Assembly: GCA_008330645.1 (NCBI GenBank) | Contig: VLTN01000002.1 | Location: 620,001-684,000, forward strand | DNA length: 64,000 bases | Source of the DNA: Cafeteria roenbergensis | Taxonomy: Eukaryota > Sar > Bigyra > Bicosoecida > Cafeteriaceae | Direction of reading: 5' to 3' | Part shown: positions 55,513 to 64,000 of the stretch, piece by piece | Layout: each line of letters opens with the position of its first letter | Position numbering within the stretch: position 1 is the stretch's first letter | Notes under the pieces: model-generated | Seen by the model: the letters and a program-made list of their open reading frames with translations, nothing else | What the model was told of the DNA's origin: nothing | Database searches by the model: none | Program-made: the position numbers and the translations under genes

Positions 55513-58500
55513 TCACAGCAAGCGGCGCATCCACTCGGGCGTGTGGGGCGTCGCAGCGTCGGGCGCCGTGGCTGCTGAAGGGGCGCCTTGCGGACGCCTG
55601 GGAACCGCAGCGGCTCCAGACGGCGGCGTCCGCGCCACGCGCTTCGCAGCAGGGGACGGCTCCCTCGAGGGCGGGCTTCGGGTCCCGCGCGGGCTCTGCG
55701 ACACTCCGCTCCGCGGTTTCGTGCTGGAGGCGCGGCCGGCTGCTGGCGAGGGCACTGACACGGAGCCGGGTGCCTGCTTGCCGATGCCATAGGGTGCCTT
55801 CCCTGCGGCCTGGCTCGATGCCGCGGCCGCGGCCCCCCCTCCGGTGGGCATTGGCTGGGCATCGCAGTGGCTCTCGGCAACCTCGAATTGCGCGACACGG
55901 TCCTCCTCGTCAAGGCAGCAAAGGACAGCCTTAGCGAGGTCCGTTGCTTCCGTGACAGCTTGGGGCGGGGCCCCCGGCGCGATGGCTTTGGCAACAGCTT
56001 CGGCGGCAACCCACGCGTCCCTCACCACAGCCCGGCTGCGAAAAGATGCCTCAGATGCAGCAGCCCCTTCCCTTGCAAGCTCTGCGTGAATGCGCCAGGC
56101 AGCGTCCACGATGATCCTGGGCAGGCCAACAGCTGCAGCAGCTGCGATTCCGTAGCCTGAGCTGGGACCACTGCCGCCGGCCTGGGCGGAGAACCTGGGC
56201 CGGAGGCGGGACCCCTTGGACACGACCACGGCCCCCGCTGCACCCAGGCCGACATCTGGCCCCGCGGATTGCGCAGCAGCAGCGGCAGAAGTGGCAGCAG
56301 CGGCAGCAGCGGCAGCGCCTCCCGACGCCGAACCGTTGCTGGCTGCCGCTGCCGGCTCATCGCCCGGGCCGCCTGCTATGACGTCCACTTGCATTGCCAC
56401 AGGCAGGACCACTTGCGGGTACGCGTCTGCGAGGCCCAGCAGCTCGTGCATGTGCGTGACGAACATGCAGCTGGCGCGCGAGAAGATGATCTCCTCCAAG
56501 ATTGCCCATGCGATGCCCGCGCCGTCTAGGGGACCCGTGGACCTTCCGAGCTCGTCGATCAAGACGAGAGTGTCCGAATCCGCTCTCTCCAGGATACCAG
56601 CCGCCTCCCGCATCTCGACAACGAACGAACTAGCATGCGCTGCCAAGTCGTCGTCAAAGCCCATGCGGGTCAGCAATGCCGTCACAGGGCGTAGCAGCGC
56701 CGACTCGCACGGGATGGGCGCCCCCACATGCGCCATGACGACAGTGAGTGCAGCCGTGGTCAAGAGCGTGCTCTTCCCGCTGCCGTTGGGGCCCGACACA
56801 ATCATCACCCGGGGGTCCGACCCCCCCAGCGAGACATCGTTCGGGACCACTGGTGCCGAGAAGCATTGGTCCAGGACTGGGTGGCGGGCCTGCCGGATCT
56901 TGACCCGGACCTGACCCCGGCTGTCTCCTGCCTGCTCATCGCCTGTGTCCAGGGTGCCCCATGGCATCCCAAGTGAGCGGCTTGCCCCGCGAGCCGGCGG
57001 GTCTAGCCAAATGGGCATGGACAGGGACTCGGTCGAGGGTGCGGCCGCCCACACTGCCGCCAGGCTTTGCAGGACGTCCAACTCCCGCACCGCATCGGCG
57101 CATGCATGCAAGCCCCACACGTGCGACCGAAGCTCTCCGTAGACGTCGACGAGGATGTGCTCGGTCATGGCGTAGATGCTGGCAAGGTTCGAGTCGATGC
57201 GGCTGTTCAGCGCAGCCATGTGGTGCGTCGTGAAGAACACTGGTCGGCGAGTGCCAGCCTGGACAGCCTGGATCGCCTCGGCGGGCATGCGAGCCGTGGC
57301 CGCTGCTGGCGCCGACAGGTGGTATCCGCGCGCTGTGGTGACGTGCAGCTTCAAGCTGGGCATGTCCCCTGCGAAGCCCATGCACGTTTGGCCACAACCC
57401 ACGAACGGAAGGGGGAGTTGATCGCGGGTTTGTGCGACAAGCCACAGGGAACGCAACAGGCAAAAAAAACTGGCCTTGCCACTGCCTCACATTTGTCCCT
57501 GTATTCGTCAGCCAAAGCGGCGGCGTCCTCGACATTCTTCACATACAGCTGGCGAACGATGTCCAAGTCCGGGTTCAGCCCTGCTCGGATGGCGAAACAC
57601 TCGTTCTGCCGCATCTCAATTCCCGACGTGCTTGCCCCCGCGTCTTCCTCAAGCGCCTTATCAATTGCCGATGCAGCTGTGTGAGTCGCCGCCGAAGCCA
57701 GCCCGGCGGCAAGACGCGAAAGCTTGCAGTCCAGCTGCCCCGCGCACTCTGCGAGAGCGCGCTGTGTCTGCTCGCAAGCCCGCAGGTTGGACCGGAGCCG
57801 CAGGACGTCGCGAATCGCAGCCTGCTGGGTCTGCATGCTCGTGTGGCGCGGCCTGCAGACCACGGCAGCGAGGCACGAGTCGAACGCCCCCACACCTGCC
57901 AGCGCTTTGCGCACCGCGGCGGCCTGTCGTGGTTGCTGAAACAACGTCTGCACGGCCGCCTGCCGCTCACGAAGCACGTCCTGCAAGGCGGTCAATCTCG
58001 GGGAGCGCAACCAAGGCGGGGGCGGTGGGGGGGGGGGGGGGGGGGGAGGTGGACGATGAGCACTCCAGCTTGCACGGCTCAGGACTGCCAGTCGCGGTCG
58101 TCCGGCTCACTGTGCTGCAGGGCGGGCTCAAAACGTCGGCGAGCAGCGCCCGCTTTCCGATGCGGGTGCATGTGCGGTCCAGCACGGCCAAGAGAGTGCC
58201 GTCGGTTTTGCCGTCGCGCTTGCTCCGCAGCAGTTCGAGCTCCGCCACTGAGCGGTAGTCGATGTGCATGCGGCCAGACTGCCACGCTCTGACAAGGCGG
58301 ATGCTTCGGCGGTGGAAATGCACCAGGAGCAGCGCCTCAAGTCGGCGAAGCACGGCAGCGGCGCTCGCAGCAGCCAGCGGCATCTCTCGAACCAGCAACT
58401 CCTGCACCCGCATCACAGGCACCGCAGGCACCACAGGCATGGAGCCCATCAAGCGCGATGCGATGTCCCCCGGCACGCGCGGTTGCAGCGCAGGCAACAC

Positions 58501-59011
58501 AGGGCGCCCCGCGCACGTGCGCGCGTGCGCAGAGTGGCGGCGGCGGCGGCGGCGGACACAGTGCCTCTGTCAGTCTCACGGCGGCTGCGGTGTCCCCGCA
58601 CACTGGCACAACAGTGTCGGCAACATCGGCAGTGAAGGCGCGGCGGGGCACCGTCGCCGTGGGGGTCGAGGTGCTGCGGAACTTGGACTCAATGGCGGAA
58701 ACCAGGGGGGTCGCACGCTCGCTGCCAGCCGGGACCAAGATGGACTCTGGCTCGAGGAGGTGTAGCAGCGCGAGCAGCTGCGAGTAGGCCGGGCCATCCT
58801 CCAAGTGGAACACTCTCAGCTCCGTCGGTCGCTCGAAGTCCATACTCGCGATACCGATCCTTCGGCCCCGGCCCTCGCACACAGCCACGACAACGGTTCT
58901 GTCGGCCACAGCCGTGCTGGCCGCGATGCTCGGGCCGCGCGCCTTGCTGGCGGACCGGCTCCTGGACGGTCGCCGCTGCGACTGGCTGCGACCCCGGGCG
59001 CGCGGAAGCAT
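55513..59011 (-). CDS. MSH4: MSH4, meiotic MutS homologue
   Basis: With MSH5 this ATPase forms MutSgamma, which stabilises meiotic crossover intermediates. Four exons: 59011-58580, 58401-58111, 57980-57491 and 57368-55513, with donors GTGAGA, GTGAGC and GTGAGG and all acceptors GCAG, giving 1,022 residues. Human MSH4 has 936. The N terminus VVVAVCEGRGRRIGIASMDF matches MSH4 rather than MSH5 or MSH2. Next come MHIDYRSVAELELL, then GLNPDLDIVRQLYVKNVEDA and, over intron 3, KWDMPSLKLHVTTARGYHL. The ATPase has Walker A GPNGSGKST (597-605), ASSFVVEMREA, and Walker B LVLIDELGRST (Asp676, Glu677), then MFVTHMHEL. In Walker A, Gly replaces the Met common in MutS proteins. The last 200 residues are Ala/Ser-rich and unlike other MSH4 tails. 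No mismatch-binding domain I (Phe-x-Glu) is present, as expected for MSH4. Confidence 0.93.
58027..58046. repeat. 20-base G run in MSH4 intron 2
   Basis: Homopolymer of 20 G on the + strand. On the transcribed sense it is a C run about 45 bases upstream of the CTTGCAG acceptor at 57981, in the place of a pyrimidine tract. Confidence 0.8.
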
Positions 59012-59236
59012 GGTCCCAGCGCAACGGCCGTGACAGAAGCCACTGACCCGCCACCCGCACGCGCAGCAGGGGGCCTGCCCGGCGAGCTGTGTGCGGCGGG
59101 TTCAGGGAAGCAGCACTTGCCAACCCAGTGGCAGAGCCGGGCGCGCTCGACGATCGCCAGCGATTCCGGCAAGAAAACCCGAGGCACGGGCGAGCGGGCC
59201 GGGCCCGGGCCGCGGGCAGGCGGGCGAGCGCTAGAC
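59012..59236. promoter_or_regulatory. Divergent promoter region, MSH4 / DnaJ gene
   Basis: Only 225 bases separate the two divergent start codons, so both promoters must be compact. No TATA or CCAAT box is evident. Confidence 0.45.
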
Positions 59237-61046
59237 ATGCGGCCAGCCTCGCTCCTCGCGCTCGCGGCCCTCGGGCTGCTCGCAGCGCAGCTAGCATGGG
59301 GAAGAGACTTGTACCGCGTGAGCCCCAGCAAACGCGCGCAGCGACCAAGGCGACACTCGCGCGCTGCTGCGCCCTTGCGGCGCGCGCACTCGAGGGCCAA
59401 CCCGTGTGATTTGTTGCGGGCGATTCGCCGGGGTGGTGGTCGCGGGGGTGACGCTGCGAAATCGCAGGCTTTGGGCGTCAAGCGGACAGCGTCGCAGAGA
59501 GAGATCAAGCGCGCGTGGCGCCGCCTTGCGCTGCTCCTGCACCCGGACAAGATTGGCCCCGACGCAACGGAGAAGCAGAAGGAGCGATTTGCCGATGCCA
59601 GCAGCGCGTACGAAGTGCTGTCGGACCCGGACCGGAGAAGGGTCTACGACGACACCGGCGACACCGGCCCCAGCAGCGCCGCTGCATCCGGGCAGGACCG
59701 CGACTACACCGCGAACGGCGGGGTGGAGATGTTCGTGCACTTCCCCAGGGGCGGTTTCCGGTTTCGGCGCTTTGTCCCGGAAAACCCGAAAGCCGAGCCG
59801 ATCGTCGTCAACGTCCTCCTGACGCTGGAGCAGCTGTTGGAGCCCACGCAGCACCTCTTCCACGTCAAGAGGCGGGTCATGTGCCCGCACTGTCTGGGCA
59901 CGGGGGCAGATGGAATGGACAACATCAAGCAGTGCACCACTTGCGGCGGCACCGGCAGGCAGGTGCATCTGGGCCACGGCCCTGGGGAGTACCGGCAGGC
60001 GACCCGCATCAAGTGCCCCGTCTGCTCCGGCACAGGAACCGTCGTCGCGAAGCCGTGCAAGGTGTGCCATGGTCACCACACCGTGGAAACTTCCGCCGAG
60101 CTGAACTTCACAGTGCCTGCCGGGGCGTTGGATGGCCAGGCCGTCGTGCTGCAGCAGCAGGGCCACCAGGCATGGCTACACGCACACGGAGACGGCGTCC
60201 TTGTGGTGCGGAGAGCGCCACACAAGGTCTTCCAGGTGAGCGAAGCGGCGTGCCTCCCGGGGAGGTCGCAGCATGGCAAGCGTCTCTCGCCCCCACTTTG
60301 CTCGCCCGTCCTGTCTCTGCTTCTGCTTCTGCTGTTGTTGCTGCTGCCGGCCACAGTCTGAAGAGGCGAACCTCAAGATGGAGGTTGCGGTTTCGCTGCT
60401 GGACGCGCTGCTTGGATTCAACCGCACCATTCAGCTCCTCAACGGCACTTCGCACACTCTGGTGCGGCAGACAATCACAATGTCCGGCACGCAGGTCACT
60501 GTTCCTGGCGCAGGCCTTCCCAAGGCGGGGCCCGGGTCCAACCCCTTTGGAAGCATGGTCAAGTTGGAGCAGCCCAAAGGCCCAGTGCCGATGGGCGACC
60601 TCGTCGTTGTCTTCCGTGTCCTGTTCCCCCAGTCGGTGACACCCGCACAGGGAAGGGCGCTGGCCGCAGCCCTGGGCGAATCCCATGCGCACCTGGTGAG
60701 GCGCATTGTGGAGATGACGCGAGCCGCCGAGGCGAGTGCGGCTGGCGAGGCCATGCAGGAGGAGGAGACCTTCCACTCGGATCACTGCCTTGCGGAGGAC
60801 CCGTGGCTGTGCCCCAGTCAGCCACTGACAGCGATGCGATGGGTGTTCAGCAACAGCCGCTGCTCGAGGCTCAAACCTGGGCTGGCAGAAGTGGAGGTGT
60901 GGGGCCCCCATTGCGCTCCCGAGCTGTTCGAGGACCACTACGGCGTTCCTGGCGCTGCTCGGGAGAGCGGCCAGCGCGACGGCGATGGGGCCCAAGAGAC
61001 ACAGCAAGCGGCAGGCGCAAACAGCTCGGACGTGGGCGCGGACTGA
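59237..61046 (+). CDS. ER-type DnaJ (Hsp40) chaperone with zinc-finger domain
   Basis: Co-chaperone for a lumenal Hsp70 (BiP). Three exons: 59237-59317, 59468-60235 and 60357-61046, all phase 0 with GTGAGC donors, giving 512 residues. A cleavable signal peptide (MRPASLLALAALGLLAAQLA) leads directly into the J domain, RDLYR joined to ALGVKRTASQREIKRAWRR, with HPD at 52-54. Only a trace of a Gly/Phe linker follows (HFPRGGFRF). The zinc-finger domain has CPHCLGTG, CTTCGGTG and CPVCSGTG, but the fourth repeat is degenerate (CKVCHGHH). The substrate-binding C-terminal domain reads ELNFTVPAGALDGQAVVLQQ, with HKVFQ at the exon 2 end. The placement recalls ERdj3-type proteins. There is no KDEL-type ending (it ends VGAD), so retention would rely on partners. 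The C-terminal 200 residues are unusual. Confidence 0.9.
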
Positions 61047-61246
61047 GCGCGTCGGCGAGGCCAGCGAGAGTGCGCGCTCCTGAGCTTGGGCGTGCGTTCG
61101 GGCGAAGCTGTGCCAAACGGCAGGCGCGCCAGCGATGCAATCCGTGCTGTGAAGCCTTGACTTGAGGGCGCGGCTGCTGCTGCAAGGCACGGCGCGCCGT
61201 CGCAGTCAGAGGCAAATACATTGCACGGCGCGCCGGGAACGCAGGC
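61047..61246. other. Convergent gap, DnaJ gene / thiolase
   Basis: 200 bases between converging stops. Nothing beyond 3' ends is visible. Confidence 0.4.
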
Positions 61247-62709
61247 TCAAGCGTCGCGCCGCGGGGCCTCGAACACTGCCGCTGCGCCCATGCCCGTGCC
61301 GATGCACATGCTCACGACGCCGTACCGGCCACCAGTGCGCTTGAGCTGGTGCAGAAGGGTCGCCACCTGTCTCGCCCCGGTGCAGCCGAGCGGGTGCCCG
61401 AGCGCGATGGCTCCGCCGAGAGGGTTCACCTTGGCTGGGTCCAGCCCGAGCGCCTCCACGCAGTAGGCGTACTGCGAGGCGAATGCCTCGTTGATCTCGT
61501 ATACGTCGACCTCGTCCTTGGTCAGGCCGGCGCGCGACAGAGCAGGGGGCACCGCGTACGCGGGCCCCACCCCCATCTCGTCGGGCGCCACGCCGACGAC
61601 GCAAAAGGTACGCACGATGCCCAGCACCTCAGTGCGAAGGCCCAGGCGATGGTACGCGTCGCGGCGGATCAGCACCACAGCGGCTGCCCCGTCGCTCACC
61701 TGCGAGCTGTTCCCCGCAGTCGTCGTCCCGTCCTCCTTGAACGCAGGCCGGAGGCGCGCCAGGCCCTCCGCCGTGGTGCCCTCCCGGATCCCGTCGTCCT
61801 TGTCCACGGGCTCCTCGCCCTCCGCCGGCACTACGGGCACAATCTCGTCCTTGAACAGGCCGGCGCGCCGCGCCGCAGCAGCCCTGCGCTGGCTCTCGGC
61901 GGCGTACGCGTCCTGCTTCTCGCGGCTGATGCCGTACCGCTCGGCCACGGTCTCAGACGTCGTCCCCATCGCAGTTGTTGCCGCCGTCGCGAGGGCACAC
62001 TCGCCCACGGCGCCCCAATCGACAACGGGGGCCTCCTGCTTCGTCTGGCTCATGCTCTCCACACCAGCTCCGATCCCAGCGTCGATGTCCCCCGACCGAA
62101 TGGCGTTGGCCACGTGCATCACGGCCTGCAGCCCGGACGAGCACTGCCTGTTCACGGCGTGGATGGGAACGGACGCGGGGAAGCCAGCCTGAAGCTGCGC
62201 CAGTCGGCTCATGTCAGCCCCTGCGCCAGGGTGCTGAACGTTGCCTGCAGGGGCGCGGGGACAAGGGGCGGAGCGGGGGGGTGGGTGCGGGGACTTGGCT
62301 CCAGCGAGGCGCTTCGCCGCTGGCGCACGTAACCTCCTCCCGGGCCTCGAGCGCACCAGCAGCACCTGCCCGCATTCCCTGCCTCACCGACGCAGATGTC
62401 GCCGATGGCGTGCATGGGGACGCCCGAGCGCGACTGCGCTTCCTTCAGGACCGTCGCGAGCAGCACGTCGGGCGTCGTGTCCTTGAAGGCCCCACGGCGC
62501 GCCTTCCCGATGGGCGTGCGAACCGCAGCGATGATCAGCACATCGTCAAAGCTCGGTGGCGCCCCTGCCTGCGTTGTCGACTTTGCCCTCGACGGGCCCG
62601 GTGCGGCCGCAGATCCTAGATGGCGAGCCAGCGCCTCGACGCGGGACGCCGCGGCGTGCGCCCGCAGCGCCTCGGCGCCCTCCGTGAGCACTACGCGAGA
62701 CTCTGCCAT
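61247..62709 (-). CDS. ACAA1: Peroxisomal 3-ketoacyl-CoA thiolase with PTS2
   Basis: Last step of fatty-acid beta-oxidation: 3-ketoacyl-CoA plus CoA gives acetyl-CoA and a shortened acyl-CoA. Two exons, 62709-62388 and 62244-61247, with donor GTGAGG and acceptor CTGCAG. The joined codon restores the family string DICVGNVQHPGAGADM. The protein is 439 residues, standard length. Residues 23-31 (RVEALARHL) are a perfect PTS2 signal (R-V-x5-H-L), which places it in the peroxisome through PEX7. Catalytic Cys142 lies in NRQCSSGLQ, His391 in GHPLGCTGAR and Cys421 in CIGTGMGAA. Further signatures are EINEAFASQYAYC, NPLGGAIALGH and AGNSSQVSDGAAA. The start at 62709 is chosen because it puts PTS2 near the N terminus, as in animal and plant homologues. 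Confidence 0.95.
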
Positions 62710-63032
62710 GCCGCGGCCCGGGTGTGCCGTGTCAGCCGACCCCGGCAAGGCGACCTGTCCGCGCGCGCCGAGACCTGTTCGGAGAGCGGCTCTGCGAGTC
62801 GCCACTGGGGTTGCTGTTGAGCCTTGCCCCCGATGATTCCGAGCCATTGCGTGGTGTCGCGCGTGAGTGAGCGAGGGGAAGGGGGGATGTTTGCCCATAT
62901 CCGTTGGACGCAAAGGGTGTGTGTGTGCACAACAAGCCAGGCGCACCTTCAAACCATTTGCACGTCGAGCCGACGGGTCGGCCGCGAGCGCTGCACACAA
63001 CGCAATCACTGTCTCACGCACTGGAGCGGCGC
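62710..63032. other. Intergenic region, thiolase promoter
   Basis: 323 bases upstream of the thiolase ATG and downstream of the last gene's stop. A GT-rich patch lies at about 62919-62932. No gene is supported. Confidence 0.4.
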
Positions 63033-64000
63033 CTACTTTCGCACCGGAACCTTGAGCTTGGGCGCCGTGAAGGCCTTGCCGCCGATACCGCCGATGGACA
63101 GCGGGGCGCGCATGCCCGTCATGGCCGCGCGCACCGGCGCGAGCAAGGCCTTGCTGGAGCCCCGGGCTGCCTTCGAGGCGCTGGCCTTGGTCGCGCTCTG
63201 CTTGGTAGCGGAGGCGCCCAGGAGCTGCCCGTTGTCCGACGTTGCAGCGAGCCGACGCCGGCCTGGCCGCGCGGTGAGAGCGTCCAGCTCCTGGGCGTTG
63301 AACACGGCCGCCGATTGGGCCGCGGCAGGAGTCCCCGCCCCCTCGGCAGCCGGCGTGTCAGCTGGCAAGGCGGGCCCATCGGGCCCGGCGGGTGCTGCGC
63401 GAGCCTTGCGAGGGCGCTTCGACTTGGAGGTCGCCGCGGCCTTGCCCCGGCCCGATGGCCTGCTCTCCTCCTCGTCGCTGTCGTCCTGAGCGGCGGCATG
63501 CTTGCGAGAGGCGCGGCCGGAAGCCTTGGCGGGCGCAGACGCCCCAGCAGCAGCCTGTTCTGGCTCCTCCTGCCGCTCCGACTCCGCCGCGTCGTCCTCG
63601 CCGCCAGAGTCGCTCCCGTCCATCGCCTCTGCGGGACGCTTGGCCGTCCGCCGACCCTTCCGCGCGCCGCTGCGGGCCGGTCCCGCGGCCGCCTTGGCCG
63701 CCGCAGCGACTGCCGCAGTGGCGGAGGCGAGGGCGCTGGTCTTGCGGCCAGAGGTGGCCCGCGGGGCGGCTGCTGCTGCCCGCGCCGCCGCGCCCTTTCC
63801 CCGGGAGGATGCCCGGGCCTGGGCCGCCTCCCTGGCACGCTGCGCTCTGGCAAGCGCCCGGCGGGTGATCGCTGTCGTTTGGGGCGAGGGAGAGTCGAAG
63901 CCCGGAGCGGCGGCGCCGCCAGCTGCCTTGGCCGGAGTGGAGGACGAGAGTCCGGTGCTTGCCGTCGTGTCGTGCTCCGTCGGGGCGAAGCTCGTGTCCG
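63033..64000 (-). CDS. Basic low-complexity nuclear-type protein, 3' part only
   Basis: The frame ends at TGA (63033) and stays open to the right edge, so the start lies outside the window. I do not recognise it. The visible 322 codons are rich in Ala, Lys, Arg, Ser and Pro, with acidic patches (DDSDEEESRP, SDSGGEDD) and basic clusters such as SKSKRPRKAR and ARKGRRTAKRP that look like nuclear localisation signals. A more regular stretch lies at about 63860-63790 (TAITRRALARAQRAREAA), which is likely a helix. The final MRAPLSIGGIGGKAFTA followed by PKLKVPVRK is less repetitive and might be a short conserved motif. Chromatin- or kinetochore-associated proteins have this composition, but no family can be named. 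Confidence 0.6.
   Translation of the reverse strand, partial: DTSFAPTEHDTTASTGLSSSTPAKAAGGAAAPGFDSPSPQTTAITRRALARAQRAREAAQARASSRGKGAAARAAAAAPRATSGRKTSALASATAAVAAAAKAAAGPARSGARKGRRTAKRPAEAMDGSDSGGEDDAAESERQEEPEQAAAGASAPAKASGRASRKHAAAQDDSDEEESRPSGRGKAAATSKSKRPRKARAAPAGPDGPALPADTPAAEGAGTPAAAQSAAVFNAQELDALTARPGRRRLAATSDNGQLLGASATKQSATKASASKAARGSSKALLAPVRAAMTGMRAPLSIGGIGGKAFTAPKLKVPVRK

Noticed and set aside
55221-56009. Upstream extension of the TMEM245-type frame
   Set aside because: It has no ATG, overlaps MSH4 coding sequence and shows no membrane or family signal. The ATG at 55220 is followed by the expected helices.
1-64000. Transposons, retroelements, viral remnants, tRNA or rRNA genes
   Set aside because: I saw no terminal repeats, reverse transcriptase, integrase, transposase or capsid motifs, and no tRNA-like cloverleaf or rRNA core sequence. 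A covariance-model scan would be needed to exclude a small RNA.

Overview
This window reads as nuclear DNA of a GC-rich, gene-dense, single-celled eukaryote. Seventeen protein genes fill almost all of the 64 kb on both strands. Gaps are about 170 to 515 bases. Seventeen spliceosomal introns can be placed, all short (86 to 266 bases). Sixteen begin GTGAG and nearly all end GCAG. A dynein-arm assembly factor (DNAAF4/DYX1C1) points to a motile flagellum, and MSH4 points to a meiotic toolkit. The GC level, short introns and flagellar gene fit free-living flagellates such as bicosoecids (Cafeteria-like) or haptophytes. That placement is inference. I found no tRNA, rRNA, CRISPR array, transposon, retroelement or viral fossil.

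Layout from left to right. 0.3-2.7 kb (+): DEAD-box RNA helicase with an organelle-type leader and an RGG tail. 3.1-15.4 kb (-): one intronless 12.3-kb gene for a 4,095-residue armadillo-repeat protein, divergent from DNAAF4 (15.8-18.7 kb, +, five exons). 18.9-27.3 kb (-): a 2,650-residue leucine-rich-repeat protein with a GAF-like N terminus. It is divergent from an SH3-formin (27.7-33.0 kb, +), which is followed head-to-tail by a four-helix membrane RING protein and a small secreted protein. 36.5-41.1 kb (-): a large protein I do not recognise.

41.6-50.8 kb is the most striking part, a cluster of ubiquitin-system genes. It holds an ankyrin/U-box protein (-), a NEDD8-like modifier ending in a single glycine (+), and a 2,064-residue protein (+). 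That protein joins ubiquitin-like segments, a von Willebrand A fold split by a U-box-containing insert, and a C-terminal ubiquitin-conjugating (E2) domain with its cysteine. One chain therefore appears to carry E2, E3-like and binding modules.

51.1-64 kb: a DUF4349 membrane protein (a mostly bacterial family), a TMEM245/AI-2E-type membrane protein (-), MSH4 (-), an ER-type DnaJ chaperone (+), a peroxisomal 3-ketoacyl-CoA thiolase with a clear PTS2 signal (-), and the 3' part of a basic, low-complexity nuclear-type protein (-) that runs off the right edge. Most neighbours are unrelated housekeeping genes. The ubiquitin cluster, and possibly the divergent ARM/DNAAF4 pair, are the only places where position hints at shared function.
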